Shown in pieces: positions 16,918 through 24,901 of a stretch of DNA of 34,769 nt. Position 1 is the stretch's first letter, and each line of letters opens with the position of its first letter. The DNA lies in contig JAIROL010000142.1 in the NCBI GenBank assembly GCA_031257565.1, positions 1 to 34,769 on the forward strand, in the 5' to 3' direction. Made by a program: the position numbers and the translations under genes. This stretch comes from Tannerella sp. GTDB lineage: Bacteria; Bacteroidota; Bacteroidia; Bacteroidales; Tannerellaceae. The notes under the pieces are model-generated. The model saw only the letters and a list, made by a program, of their open reading frames with translations. It made no database searches and was not told the DNA's origin.

Positions 16918-16957
16918 TCTTTTGCGTTTTATTTTATTAGACAATTAATTAGACGAG

Positions 16958-16989
16958 CAAATATAATCCTTTTTATTATTCATGGCAAA
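16958..16989 (-). promoter_or_regulatory. Promoter of the ROK kinase gene
   Basis: On the minus strand TTTG (16989-16986) and TATATTTG (16965-16958) are separated by 20 bases, matching the Bacteroidetes promoter pattern. The leader to ATG 16917 would be about 35 bases. Confidence 0.72.
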
Positions 16990-17061
16990 TCTTTAAAGTG
17001 AAATATTTGTATATGCGGAAATAAGGCGTTACCGTAAAGATCAGATTCCCCCGTTTATTTC

Positions 17062-17092
17062 AAAAAAACTCCGGAACAAACAAATTCCGGAG
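17062..17092 (-). terminator. Rho-independent terminator of the Cys/Lys-rich protein gene
   Basis: On the minus strand an eight-pair stem, CTCCGGAA with TTCCGGAG (17092-17069), closes an eight-base loop and is followed directly by seven T residues (17068-17062). It lies 26 bases after the stop at 17118, the right place to end that short transcript before the ROK promoter. Confidence 0.88.
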
Positions 17093-17117
17093 CTTTTCAT
17101 ATCTTTCAAAGCAGATA

Positions 17118-17351
17118 TTATTTCTTGTCGTCAGTCTTTTTTGTACATTCTTTCTTTTCGCCTTTGCAACATTCTTTCTTTTCAGCAGTATCTTTGCTTT
17201 TCTTTTCACCGGCTTTAGCCTCTTTCTTGCAACAGGAAGCCTCCGTTTTTGTACATTCTTTTTTTGTTTTCGTATCCTGAGCGCTAACGCTTACAGATAA
17301 ACTCATCGCAACGACCAATGCCATTCCTAAAATTACCTTTTTCATAACCAT
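17118..17351 (-). CDS. Small secreted Cys/Lys-rich protein
   Basis: A 77-residue protein with a clear Sec signal, MKKVILGMALVVAMSLSVSVSAQ. A mature part of about 52 residues is made almost only of Lys, Glu, Asp, Thr and Cys. The cysteines come as single C and CC pairs: KKECTK, ASCCKK, KKECCK and KKECTK again. No domain is recognisable. The CC pairs suggest metal or redox binding in the periplasm, but that is inference. It may start at the second ATG (17345). The message is short, with its own terminator. I found no good promoter match upstream. Its lysine richness may only reflect low complexity. Confidence 0.75.
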   Translation of the reverse strand: MVMKKVILGMALVVAMSLSVSVSAQDTKTKKECTKTEASCCKKEAKAGEKKSKDTAEKKECCKGEKKECTKKTDDKK

Positions 17352-17535
17352 CTGTGTTTTAAATTGTTTGTAAAATATTTATAAATACATCCTTTCTGCC
17401 GTCAAAGAAAAAGATTTTTTCCGAAATAAAAAATAGCATTTTATATAAATTATATTTTAAGCCGCTTTTTTTTATTTTTTTAGTAATTATATTCCATTTT
17501 CGATTTTACTTTATTCGAAATTCGAAAATTTTACT

Positions 17536-17543
17536 TATGTTTG
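17536..17543 (+). promoter_or_regulatory. -7 element before sufS
   Basis: TATGTTTG fits TAnnTTTG, but no TTTG is found 19-20 bases upstream. If used, transcription begins near 17550. The ATG at 17545 would then lie outside the message, so the ATG at 17569 is the better sufS start. Confidence 0.5.
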
Positions 17544-17568
17544 TATGCTTAATATAGCATATAAAATC

Positions 17569-18777
17569 ATGAACGAAGCAATACGAAAAGATTTTCCGAT
17601 CCTGCAACGCGCCATATACGACAAACCGTTAGTCTATCTGGATAATGCAGCCACAACGCAAAAGCCGCGTTGCGTTGTCGAAAAAATCGCGGAAGAATAT
17701 TACAATGTAAATGCAAACATTCACCGCGGCGTACATTTTTTAAGTCGACAGGCAACCGAGTCGCACGAAGAAGCGCGCCGGACAGTACAAAAATTTATAA
17801 ATGCAGATAAACCTGAAGAAATTATTTTCACGCGCGGTACTACGGAATCCATCAATCTGATAGCGTCAAGTTTTATCTATGAGTTCATGTCGCCCGGCGA
17901 TGAAGTAATTATTTCCGGCATGGAACATCATTCAAACATTGTACCATGGCAGATTCAGGCGGCACGATACAATATATCCATGAAAGTGATCCCCGTAAAC
18001 GAAGCCGGAGAACTCGATAAAAACGAATTTATAAAACTGTTTTCCGAAAAAACAAAATTAGTCTCCGTCACTCACATATCGAATGTACTCGGCTCCATCA
18101 ATCCTGTGGAGGAAATCATACGGATATCCCACGAGCATAACGTACCCGTGCTGATTGACGGAGCGCAGGCTGTAGCGCATAAAAAAGTGGATGTACAGGC
18201 CTTAGATGCGGACTTTTATGCATTCTCGGGACATAAGATTTATGGCCCGACAGGTATTGGCGTCTTATACGGAAAAGAGAGATGGCTGGACAGATTGCCT
18301 CCGTATCAGGGTGGAGGAGAAATGATTGCCTCCGTATCATTTGAAAGAACAAAATTCAACGACCTGCCATTTAAATTTGAGGCCGGCACTCCCGACTACA
18401 TCGGCAGTACGGCGCTGGCCACTGCGCTTGACTATGTAAACCGTATCGGATTACCGGAGATTGCGCAGTATGAAAACGAGTTACTTCATTATGCGACGGA
18501 AAAGCTTCGTCATATTGAGGGTATGCGCATCTTCGGACATGCGGCGGAAAAAAGCGGGGTTATATCATTTCTGGTCGGAAATATTCATCATTACGACATG
18601 GGGATGCTGTTAGACCGCCTCGGCATAGCCGTCCGCACAGGACATCATTGTGCAGAACCATTAATGCATATACTGGGCATTGAAGGAACAGTCAGGGCGT
18701 CGTTCGCTTTCTATAACACAAAAAATGAAATTGACGCATTCGTTTCCGGCGTCGAAAAAGTAAGTAAAATGTTTTGA
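17569..18777 (+). CDS. sufS: Cysteine desulfurase SufS
   Basis: A PLP enzyme of 402 residues that takes sulfur from cysteine for iron-sulfur cluster assembly. Near the N-terminus are VYLDNAATTQKP and NANIHRGVH. The PLP lysine is Lys223 in SGHKIYGPTG. The persulfide-carrying Cys361 lies in RTGHHCAEPLM, the group II desulfurase form. The length and these positions match E. coli SufS closely. An extra ATG lies eight codons upstream, but the -7 box at 17536-17543 favours 17569. The partners sufB, sufC and sufD are not in this window. rnhB follows 14 bases after the stop and is probably cotranscribed. Confidence 0.95.
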   Translation: MNEAIRKDFPILQRAIYDKPLVYLDNAATTQKPRCVVEKIAEEYYNVNANIHRGVHFLSRQATESHEEARRTVQKFINADKPEEIIFTRGTTESINLIASSFIYEFMSPGDEVIISGMEHHSNIVPWQIQAARYNISMKVIPVNEAGELDKNEFIKLFSEKTKLVSVTHISNVLGSINPVEEIIRISHEHNVPVLIDGAQAVAHKKVDVQALDADFYAFSGHKIYGPTGIGVLYGKERWLDRLPPYQGGGEMIASVSFERTKFNDLPFKFEAGTPDYIGSTALATALDYVNRIGLPEIAQYENELLHYATEKLRHIEGMRIFGHAAEKSGVISFLVGNIHHYDMGMLLDRLGIAVRTGHHCAEPLMHILGIEGTVRASFAFYNTKNEIDAFVSGVEKVSKMF

Positions 18778-18791
18778 ATACAAAATAAGCC

Positions 18792-19409
18792 ATGCTTCTT
18801 CCATACATAGAAAAAAGTCGTATTGAAGCAGGATGCGACGAAGCCGGACGCGGATGTCTGGCCGGAGCCGTATATGCGGCCGCCGTTATTCTTCCGCCGG
18901 ATTTTCACAATGCGACGCTTAACGACAGCAAGCAACTGACAAAAAAACAACGCGACGCCTTACGCCCCGTCATCGAAAAGGAGGCTATTGCATGGGCCGT
19001 CGGAATAGTAACTCCGGAAGAGATTGATCGCATCAATATTCTGAAAGCGTCATTTCTCGCAATGCACCACGCAATAAAACAATTGAAAGTCATACCGGAA
19101 CACTTGCTGATTGACGGAAACCGTTTTACTCCCTATCCGGACATTGCACATACAACCGTAATCAAAGGCGACGGAAAATATCTATCCATCGCAGCCGCAT
19201 CCGTACTGGCCAAGACGCACCGTGACGAATATATGGAAGAATTGAATGCCGAATATCCGGATTATCTATGGAATGAAAACAAAGGCTATCCAACCAAAGC
19301 GCATCGTGATGCGATACGCTTTCACGGTACAACCCCCTACCACCGAAAATCGTTCACGCTACTCCCGCCCACGCTACTCCCGCCCACGCAATTAACTTTA
19401 GATATTTAA
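18792..19409 (+). CDS. rnhB: Ribonuclease HII
   Basis: A 205-residue enzyme that cuts the RNA strand of RNA-DNA hybrids and removes single ribonucleotides from DNA. The catalytic Asp16 and Glu17 lie in AGCDEAGRG. Asp108 in LLIDGNRF and [20 protein letters not shown] complete the active site region. [13 protein letters not shown] is the usual substrate-contact loop. It is 14 bases downstream of sufS. The C-terminal end differs from the family: a 15-bp duplication encodes TLLPP twice just before the stop. This is probably harmless because it lies after the fold. Confidence 0.95.
   Translation: MLLPYIEKSRIEAGCDEAGRGCLAGAVYAAAVILPPDFHNATLNDSKQLTKKQRDALRPVIEKEAIAWAVGIVTPEEIDRINILKASFLAMHHAIKQLKVIPEHLLIDGNRFTPYPDIAHTTVIKGDGKYLSIAAASVLAKTHRDEYMEELNAEYPDYLWNENKGYPTKAHRDAIRFHGTTPYHRKSFTLLPPTLLPPTQLTLDI
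19355..19389 (+). repeat. 15-bp tandem repeat inside the 3' end of rnhB
   Basis: CACGCTACTCCCGCC occurs at 19355-19369 and again at 19370-19384, followed by CACGC. It is in frame and gives the peptide [11 protein letters not shown]. Such a short repeat can change copy number by replication slippage without breaking the frame. Confidence 0.85.
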
Positions 19410-19446
19410 TTCGCTATCAGATAAAATCATATTAAACTAATTACCT

Positions 19447-20316
19447 ATGAAACAGTTATTCTTTCTGGCAGGACTGATCATGATCAGCCATATGACCGCG
19501 GCACAAAATGGAAATGTCTATGAGACGCGTACCGTCAAAAGCGAAATTCTCAAATCAGAACGTAACTATTCGATTTACCTGCCGCCGGATTATGCCGAAA
19601 CAGATCGCAGTTATCCGGTTCTATATCTTCTGCACGGAGCCGGCGACGACCACACCGGCTGGGTTCAGTTCGGACAAGTGCAACATATAGCAGACAATGC
19701 CATTGATTCCGGAAAGGCCGGCCCGATGATTATTGTAATGCCGGACGCCAATACCGGCAGAAGAGGATATTTCAATGACATAAAAGGCGATTTTAACTAT
19801 GAAGATTTCTTCTTTGAAGAACTTGTTCCGCATATTGAAAAAACATATCGCGTCAGAAGTGAAAGACGCTACCGTGCTGTCGCCGGTCTCTCCATGGGTG
19901 GCGGCGGAACGATTTTTTATTCTTTACATCGACCGGACATGTTTGCGGCGGCAGCGCCGTTAAGCGCCGCCACAGGCAGTTGGAGCCTGGAACAATACAA
20001 GGAAAGAATGATAAATCAAATGGAAGGAATATCAGAAACTTCAATAAAAAACCATTTCGAACGTCACAGCATTGAAAGTATAATCGACAATGCGTCGGAA
20101 GAAGAACTCAAACAGATTAAGAGTGTACGCTGGTATATCAGCTGCGGAGACGATGATTTTCTCTATGAGGGAAACGCGCGTATGCATATCGCTTTCCGTA
20201 AAAATGAAATACCTCATGAATACAGGGTCAAAGACGGCGGGCATACATGGTCATACTGGCGAATGGAACTCCCTTTAGTCCTCGAATTTATATCAAAATC
20301 ATTCATGCAGTATTGA
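19447..20316 (+). CDS. Secreted esterase of the esterase D / feruloyl-esterase-like family
   Basis: A 289-residue exported alpha/beta hydrolase. The signal peptide MKQLFFLAGLIMISHMTAAQ probably ends at residue 19 or 20. YSIYLPPDY and YPVLYLLHGAGDDHTGW are typical of this family. The nucleophile is Ser149 in GLSMGGGG. The acid is probably an Asp of GDDDFLYEG, and the base is His266 in DGGHTWSYW. Relatives remove acetyl or feruloyl groups from xylan and similar polysaccharides; the precise substrate is unknown. The spacing of 37 bases after rnhB allows cotranscription. No promoter was seen in the gap. Confidence 0.9.
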   Translation: MKQLFFLAGLIMISHMTAAQNGNVYETRTVKSEILKSERNYSIYLPPDYAETDRSYPVLYLLHGAGDDHTGWVQFGQVQHIADNAIDSGKAGPMIIVMPDANTGRRGYFNDIKGDFNYEDFFFEELVPHIEKTYRVRSERRYRAVAGLSMGGGGTIFYSLHRPDMFAAAAPLSAATGSWSLEQYKERMINQMEGISETSIKNHFERHSIESIIDNASEEELKQIKSVRWYISCGDDDFLYEGNARMHIAFRKNEIPHEYRVKDGGHTWSYWRMELPLVLEFISKSFMQY

Positions 20317-20328
20317 TATTTCCCATAA

Positions 20329-20481
20329 TTTCGACTACAGGTGTATATCAACGGACATAACCATTTGGCAAAGCAACTTTAAAAGGCAGGTATCGGGTAT
20401 ACGATGATAGACAACGCATTTGACAGTATTGGGTTGTACGACAAACGATATTTTGTACTGTCCTCTTGTTTTCGGGCTTAA
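20329..20481 (+). pseudogene. Decayed fragment of an unidentified gene
   Basis: The frame reads RLQVYINGHNHLAKQL, then a TAA at 20380-20382, then KAGIGYTMIDNAFDSIGLYD and on to a TAA at 20479-20481. The two halves join naturally as one protein segment, so this looks like a real coding region broken by a nonsense mutation and truncated at both ends. I have the impression of a conserved family, with an INGH motif followed by a DNAF motif, but I cannot name it. It fills most of the gap between the convergent esterase and efflux operons. Confidence 0.5.
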
Positions 20482-20529
20482 TGCTTTCCGGCGCTTTTTC
20501 TTGTTTTTCGGCTTCGTGGCCTTACACTT

Positions 20530-21714
20530 TTACAGTTCAACCGCCGACAGTTCGGCAAATGCTTTCTGGTAATCGCGTTCGGTTTCCAACGTTTGGATTA
20601 CCGTGTCGTAGTATAAACCTATTTCAAGAATGTAGTCCAACAGCGATATTTCGCCTGTATCCAACGCCTTTTTCAGCAAGTCGGTATGGTTGACTGCCGC
20701 CAGTGATTGACGGTACTTTTCAGCCGTCATTTTCAATCCCGCGGTACGGCTATACAGGATTTGAAGTTGGCTGTAGAACTGTTGACGGCTGTCGGATTCG
20801 CGCGATTCGGCGGCGCGAACAGATGCTTTGGCCTGTTTCACGCGGTTTTTGTTTTCCCACAGAGGAATGGAAACGCCGACGGTAAAACCCTGATATTGTT
20901 GTCCGACTACTTTTTCGCTCATATAGCCTGCCGAAAAAGCAGGTAAGTTCATGGCTTTGCTTAATGATACCTGCCTTTTGCCGACTTCAATTTCCTGCCC
21001 GGCGTATTCCAACGCAGGATTCTTTTCGGCAGCCTGTATAAACCAGTCGTCGAAATTGACGGGAAGCGAAATATTGCCGTACTGGTCGTCGTCCAACGCA
21101 ATATCGATTCCGCCGTTCAACCTTTTGAGTTGAGAAAGCAAAGCGTTCCGTTCCACGTTGATGCGGGATATTTCGCCCTGCACAGTCGAAAGGTTGAGTT
21201 GAACTTTGTTATATTCCAACCGGTTGGCGTCGCCCCTGTCCAAGCGCGATTTGTATCCTTCGGCAATGATTTCGGCATGTTTTAACCGCACATCCGATTC
21301 TCTTTTAAGAGCATTGTAGTAAATCAATTCGATGCAATACAGCTTTGCTTCCAACAGGATATTCATGCGGTCGGACAGGTATTGCAGTTCCGCCAGATTG
21401 TTCTGCCCATTGGCTACCTTACCTTTCATTCCCGTAAGGGTAGGAATATCGAAATTTTGCTTCACGCTGACGTCCGTCCGGTTGCCAATGTCGCCTGGCT
21501 TTCCCCACAAGTAGTTGAAGCCTGCTTCGGGATTGCTAAGATAAATACCCGTTTTGTTTCCCAGCTTTTGCGCATCGGCGGTTTTGCGAAGCGCTTTCAG
21601 GGTGGTATTGTTTTCCTCTATGGTCGTCAGTACGGTACCGACGTTATTTTGGGCAGACAGCGGAATGCCCGCCAATATTGCCAATATGGTTATTACTATT
21701 GTTTTCATCTTCAT
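20530..21714 (-). CDS. Outer-membrane channel protein of a CusC/TolC type efflux system
   Basis: A 394-residue TolC-like protein with signal peptide MKMKTIVITILAILAGIPLSAQ. The body is mostly long alpha-helices typical of the periplasmic tunnel. LRKTADAQKLGNKTGIYL starts the first repeat. FTVGVSIPLWENKNRVKQAK near residues 280-300 is the usual second-repeat strand and helix motif. It is the last gene of the efflux operon, six bases after the RND pump stop, and would carry metal from the pump through the outer membrane. It is shorter than E. coli CusC (about 460), as is common in Bacteroidota. Confidence 0.88.
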   Translation of the reverse strand: MKMKTIVITILAILAGIPLSAQNNVGTVLTTIEENNTTLKALRKTADAQKLGNKTGIYLSNPEAGFNYLWGKPGDIGNRTDVSVKQNFDIPTLTGMKGKVANGQNNLAELQYLSDRMNILLEAKLYCIELIYYNALKRESDVRLKHAEIIAEGYKSRLDRGDANRLEYNKVQLNLSTVQGEISRINVERNALLSQLKRLNGGIDIALDDDQYGNISLPVNFDDWFIQAAEKNPALEYAGQEIEVGKRQVSLSKAMNLPAFSAGYMSEKVVGQQYQGFTVGVSIPLWENKNRVKQAKASVRAAESRESDSRQQFYSQLQILYSRTAGLKMTAEKYRQSLAAVNHTDLLKKALDTGEISLLDYILEIGLYYDTVIQTLETERDYQKAFAELSAVEL

Positions 21715-21720
21715 TCTTAT

Positions 21721-24700
21721 TTATTCTGTTACTTCGTTGTTCGTTATCGCTTCTGCCATCATTTTTTTGTCTGTTACTTCGTCGTCCGTTATCGCTTCCG
21801 CCGCCATTTTTTTGTTGGTCAAGAGGTACGTAATCGGAATAATAAAACCGTTGAGAAAGGTTGATGTGAGCAGCCCGCCGAGGATTACTTTCGCCATTGG
21901 GCTTTGAATTTCGTTGCCCGGCAAATCGCCGCCCAGCGCCAACGGTATCAGGGCAAGCCCCGAACTTAGCGCCGTCATCAAAATAGGATTCAAACGGTCT
22001 AACGAGCCGCGCATCACGCTTTCGCGCGCCGATAGTCCTTCGCTTTGCAAGTCGTTGTAACGCGCTATAAGCAACATCCCGTTTCGCGTGGCGATTCCGA
22101 ACAGGGATATAAACCCGATAATGGCCGGAATACTGATAACGCCGCCTGTAAAAAAGATTGTGACGATACCGCCGATAAGCGCCAACGGGAGGTTCAGCAG
22201 GATAACCGCCGATTGGGTAACCTTTCGGAACTGGTTAAACAGCAACAGGAATATCGCTAAAACAGAGAATATGGAAGTAATGAACAGGATGCGCGAAGCC
22301 GCCTGTTCGCTCTCAAACTGTCCGCCGTATTCAATGTGATAACCTTCGGGCAATTTCACTTCGGCATTGATTTTTTTCCGAATGTCATTCACCACGCTTC
22401 GCAAGTCGCGTCCGGCAACGTTGGCGGAAATGACAATCTTACGCGCCACATTTTCCCTGTTAATGGCGTTGGGGCCTGTGGACGACGTAATATCGGCAAT
22501 GTAACGGAACGGTATTTTCCGCCCGCCTGCATCTACAATCATATTACGAATGCTTTCGGCGGTTTCGCGGCTGTCTTCATTTACTTTCAATGTCAGATCG
22601 AAAGACTTGTTGCCTTCATACACCTGCGATACCACTTTGCCTGCCAACATCACATTAACAATTTCCGCAAATTCGGGCGGGGTCATGCCGTATTTGGCCA
22701 ACATTTCGCGTTTGGGTTCTATCTTCAATTGCGGACGTTCCACCTGTTGTTCCACATTAAGGTCGGCAATACCTTCCACATCTCCGATAGATACTTTGAT
22801 TTGGTATCCCAGTGCAAACATTTTATTCAGATCGGTTCCGAACAATTTAATGGCGATATTAGCTCGCGTGCCCGACAGCATGGCGTCAATACGGTGCGAA
22901 ATGGGTTGCCCGATTTCGATATTCACGCCGGGCAGCGCTTTCAATTTTTCGCGGATTTCGGTCAACACTTTATCTTTCGAGCGTTTTCCGAGGATAAAAG
23001 GCGTTTCGATTTCCGACACGTTCACGCCCAACGCATGTTCGTCCAATTCGGCGCGTCCCGTTTTTCGTCCGACTGTTTGTATTTCGGGAATGGAAAGCAA
23101 TATGTTTTCGGCAATGCTTCCTATTTTGTTGGATTCTTCCAACGAAATGCCGGGAATAGCGCTAATATTTATGGTAAACGAACCTTCATTGAATGGCGGA
23201 AGAAAACTGCGACCAAGCGTAAGGGAAATAATAATGGCGCCCGCCAACGCCGCGCCTGTGCTGCCAAGCGCCCATTTACAGTGGTTTAACGTCCATTTCA
23301 ACGCTTTTTCATAAACGTCTTTTAGTTTACGCGCTATATACGGTTCCCGTTCGGGTTTATCGCCTTTCCCGGGTTTGCCCAATAAGTAACTGCATAGTAC
23401 GGGCGTTAATGTCAATGCTACTGCGGTAGATGCAATCAGAGCCACGATAAACGAAATACCAAGCGGCGCCAACATACGCCCTTCCATACCGGAAAGGAAA
23501 AACAGTGGAACAAAACTGGCAATAATGATAAGCGTCGAGTTCAGAATGGGTATACGCACTTCTTTCGAGGCATCAAACACGATTGTCATCACGGTTTTTT
23601 GTTCGTCTTTTGGCTTCTGCCTGTTTTCGCGCAGTCGTTTGAAAACGTTTTCCACATCCACAATGGCGTCGTCTACCAACGACCCGATAGCAATGGCCAT
23701 ACCGCCCAAACTCATCGTGTTAATGGTTAGTCCCATTAATTTAAGCGCCAAAATCGAAGCGACTAATGAAAGTGGAATAGTTACCAGTGAAATAATGGTG
23801 GTACGGGCATTCATCAGGAAGATGAACAGAACGATGATAACGAATATACCGCCTTCGTACAACGATTTTTGAACGTTACCTATGGAATTATCGATGAAAC
23901 GCGCCTGACGGAAAATATCGGTAGATACATTTACGTCTGCGGGAAATGTGGTTTGCAGTTCGGCCAGCGACTGGTCTAACTTGTGGGTCAATTCTATCGT
24001 ACCGGTGGCAGGTTGCCTGGTAACAGTAATCAGTACGGCAGGTTTCCCTTTATCGGAAGCAATACCCAACTTGGGCGCTTTATTGCCTGTTTTTACCTCT
24101 GCAATATTTTCCAGCATCACGGGAACATCGTCCATGCTTTTAATGACGGTTTTACCCAAAGCGGCTATGTCGTTTGTGGATAGCACGCCACGGATGATAT
24201 ATTCGTTGCCGTATTCATACAGTACGCCACCCGAAGCATTTTGGTTCATTTCGGTTACTACTTTTATTACTTCGTCCAACCCAACGGCGTAGCGTTTCAT
24301 TTTTTCGGGATTCAGCAGGATTTGGAATTCCTTGATGTCGCCACCCAAAACGGTTACCTGCGCCACGCCGCCTGTGGAAAGCAAACGGGGGCGTATCGTC
24401 CAGTCGGCCAGCGTGCGCAAATCCTGTAACGAAGTGGTATCGGCTGTTACCCCGATAATCATCAATTCACCTAAAATGGACGATTGCGGGCCTAATGTCG
24501 GGTTACCGACGTTGGATGGCAAAGCGTCTTTGACTACCGCCAGTTTTTCCGATACTATCTGACGGGCGCGGTATATATCCGTGCTCCAATTAAATTCAAC
24601 CCATACGATTGAAAATCCGGTGGCAGATGACGAGCGCACGCGGCGAACGTCGGTTGCGCCGTTTACCGCCGTTTCCACAGGAAAAGTAACCAGGCGTTCC

Positions 24701-24882
24701 ACTTCTTCAGGCGCCATGCCTTTGGCTTCGGTCATAATAACTACCGTCGGGGCATTCAGGTCGGGAAACACGTCGACTTCCATGTTGGAAGCGGTATAGG
24801 TTCCCGCTATCATAAGCAGCAGCGCCGCTACCAAAACAACCATGCGGTTGTTCAGTGAAAATTTTATTATCTTGTTCAACAT
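21721..24882 (-). CDS. CusA/CzcA-family heavy-metal RND efflux pump
   Basis: This 1053-residue inner-membrane proton antiporter has the expected RND layout: helix 1 (MVVLVAALLLMIAGTYTAS), two large periplasmic loops and 12 helices. The start contains VDVFPDLNAPTVVI, typical of heavy-metal RND pumps. The helix 4 region IAIGSLVDDAIVDVEN has Asp404 and Glu411, aligned with Asp408 and Glu415 of CzcA. The CzcA Asp402 position is Ala398, as in CusA. The loop FTINISAIPG has Asn where CusA has its first copper-binding Met, and RIDAMLSG has Ala at the second Met position. The metal is thus uncertain. The C-terminus carries a 15-residue tandem duplication. Confidence 0.9.
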   Translation of the reverse strand: MLNKIIKFSLNNRMVVLVAALLLMIAGTYTASNMEVDVFPDLNAPTVVIMTEAKGMAPEEVERLVTFPVETAVNGATDVRRVRSSSATGFSIVWVEFNWSTDIYRARQIVSEKLAVVKDALPSNVGNPTLGPQSSILGELMIIGVTADTTSLQDLRTLADWTIRPRLLSTGGVAQVTVLGGDIKEFQILLNPEKMKRYAVGLDEVIKVVTEMNQNASGGVLYEYGNEYIIRGVLSTNDIAALGKTVIKSMDDVPVMLENIAEVKTGNKAPKLGIASDKGKPAVLITVTRQPATGTIELTHKLDQSLAELQTTFPADVNVSTDIFRQARFIDNSIGNVQKSLYEGGIFVIIVLFIFLMNARTTIISLVTIPLSLVASILALKLMGLTINTMSLGGMAIAIGSLVDDAIVDVENVFKRLRENRQKPKDEQKTVMTIVFDASKEVRIPILNSTLIIIASFVPLFFLSGMEGRMLAPLGISFIVALIASTAVALTLTPVLCSYLLGKPGKGDKPEREPYIARKLKDVYEKALKWTLNHCKWALGSTGAALAGAIIISLTLGRSFLPPFNEGSFTINISAIPGISLEESNKIGSIAENILLSIPEIQTVGRKTGRAELDEHALGVNVSEIETPFILGKRSKDKVLTEIREKLKALPGVNIEIGQPISHRIDAMLSGTRANIAIKLFGTDLNKMFALGYQIKVSIGDVEGIADLNVEQQVERPQLKIEPKREMLAKYGMTPPEFAEIVNVMLAGKVVSQVYEGNKSFDLTLKVNEDSRETAESIRNMIVDAGGRKIPFRYIADITSSTGPNAINRENVARKIVISANVAGRDLRSVVNDIRKKINAEVKLPEGYHIEYGGQFESEQAASRILFITSIFSVLAIFLLLFNQFRKVTQSAVILLNLPLALIGGIVTIFFTGGVISIPAIIGFISLFGIATRNGMLLIARYNDLQSEGLSARESVMRGSLDRLNPILMTALSSGLALIPLALGGDLPGNEIQSPMAKVILGGLLTSTFLNGFIIPITYLLTNKKMAAEAITDDEVTDKKMMAEAITNNEVTE
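21725..21814 (-). repeat. 45-bp tandem duplication at the 3' end of the RND pump gene
   Basis: Two adjacent 45-base units, 21725-21769 and 21770-21814, are nearly identical. They encode KKMAAEAITDDEVTD and KKMMAEAITNNEVTE at the extreme C-terminus, in the cytoplasm. The frame is kept. The repeated segment is acidic and would form a short tail after the last helix. Confidence 0.9.
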
Positions 24883-24901
24883 AACATTTCGTCTTTAGAG
24901 A

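Noticed and set aside
17062-17092. CRISPR-like or attachment-site repeat near the Cys-rich gene
   Set aside because: The inverted repeat with a T-run is fully explained as a rho-independent terminator.
22336-23314. Long plus-strand frames inside the RND pump gene
   Set aside because: They are antisense to a clearly conserved pump and show no family motifs of their own.
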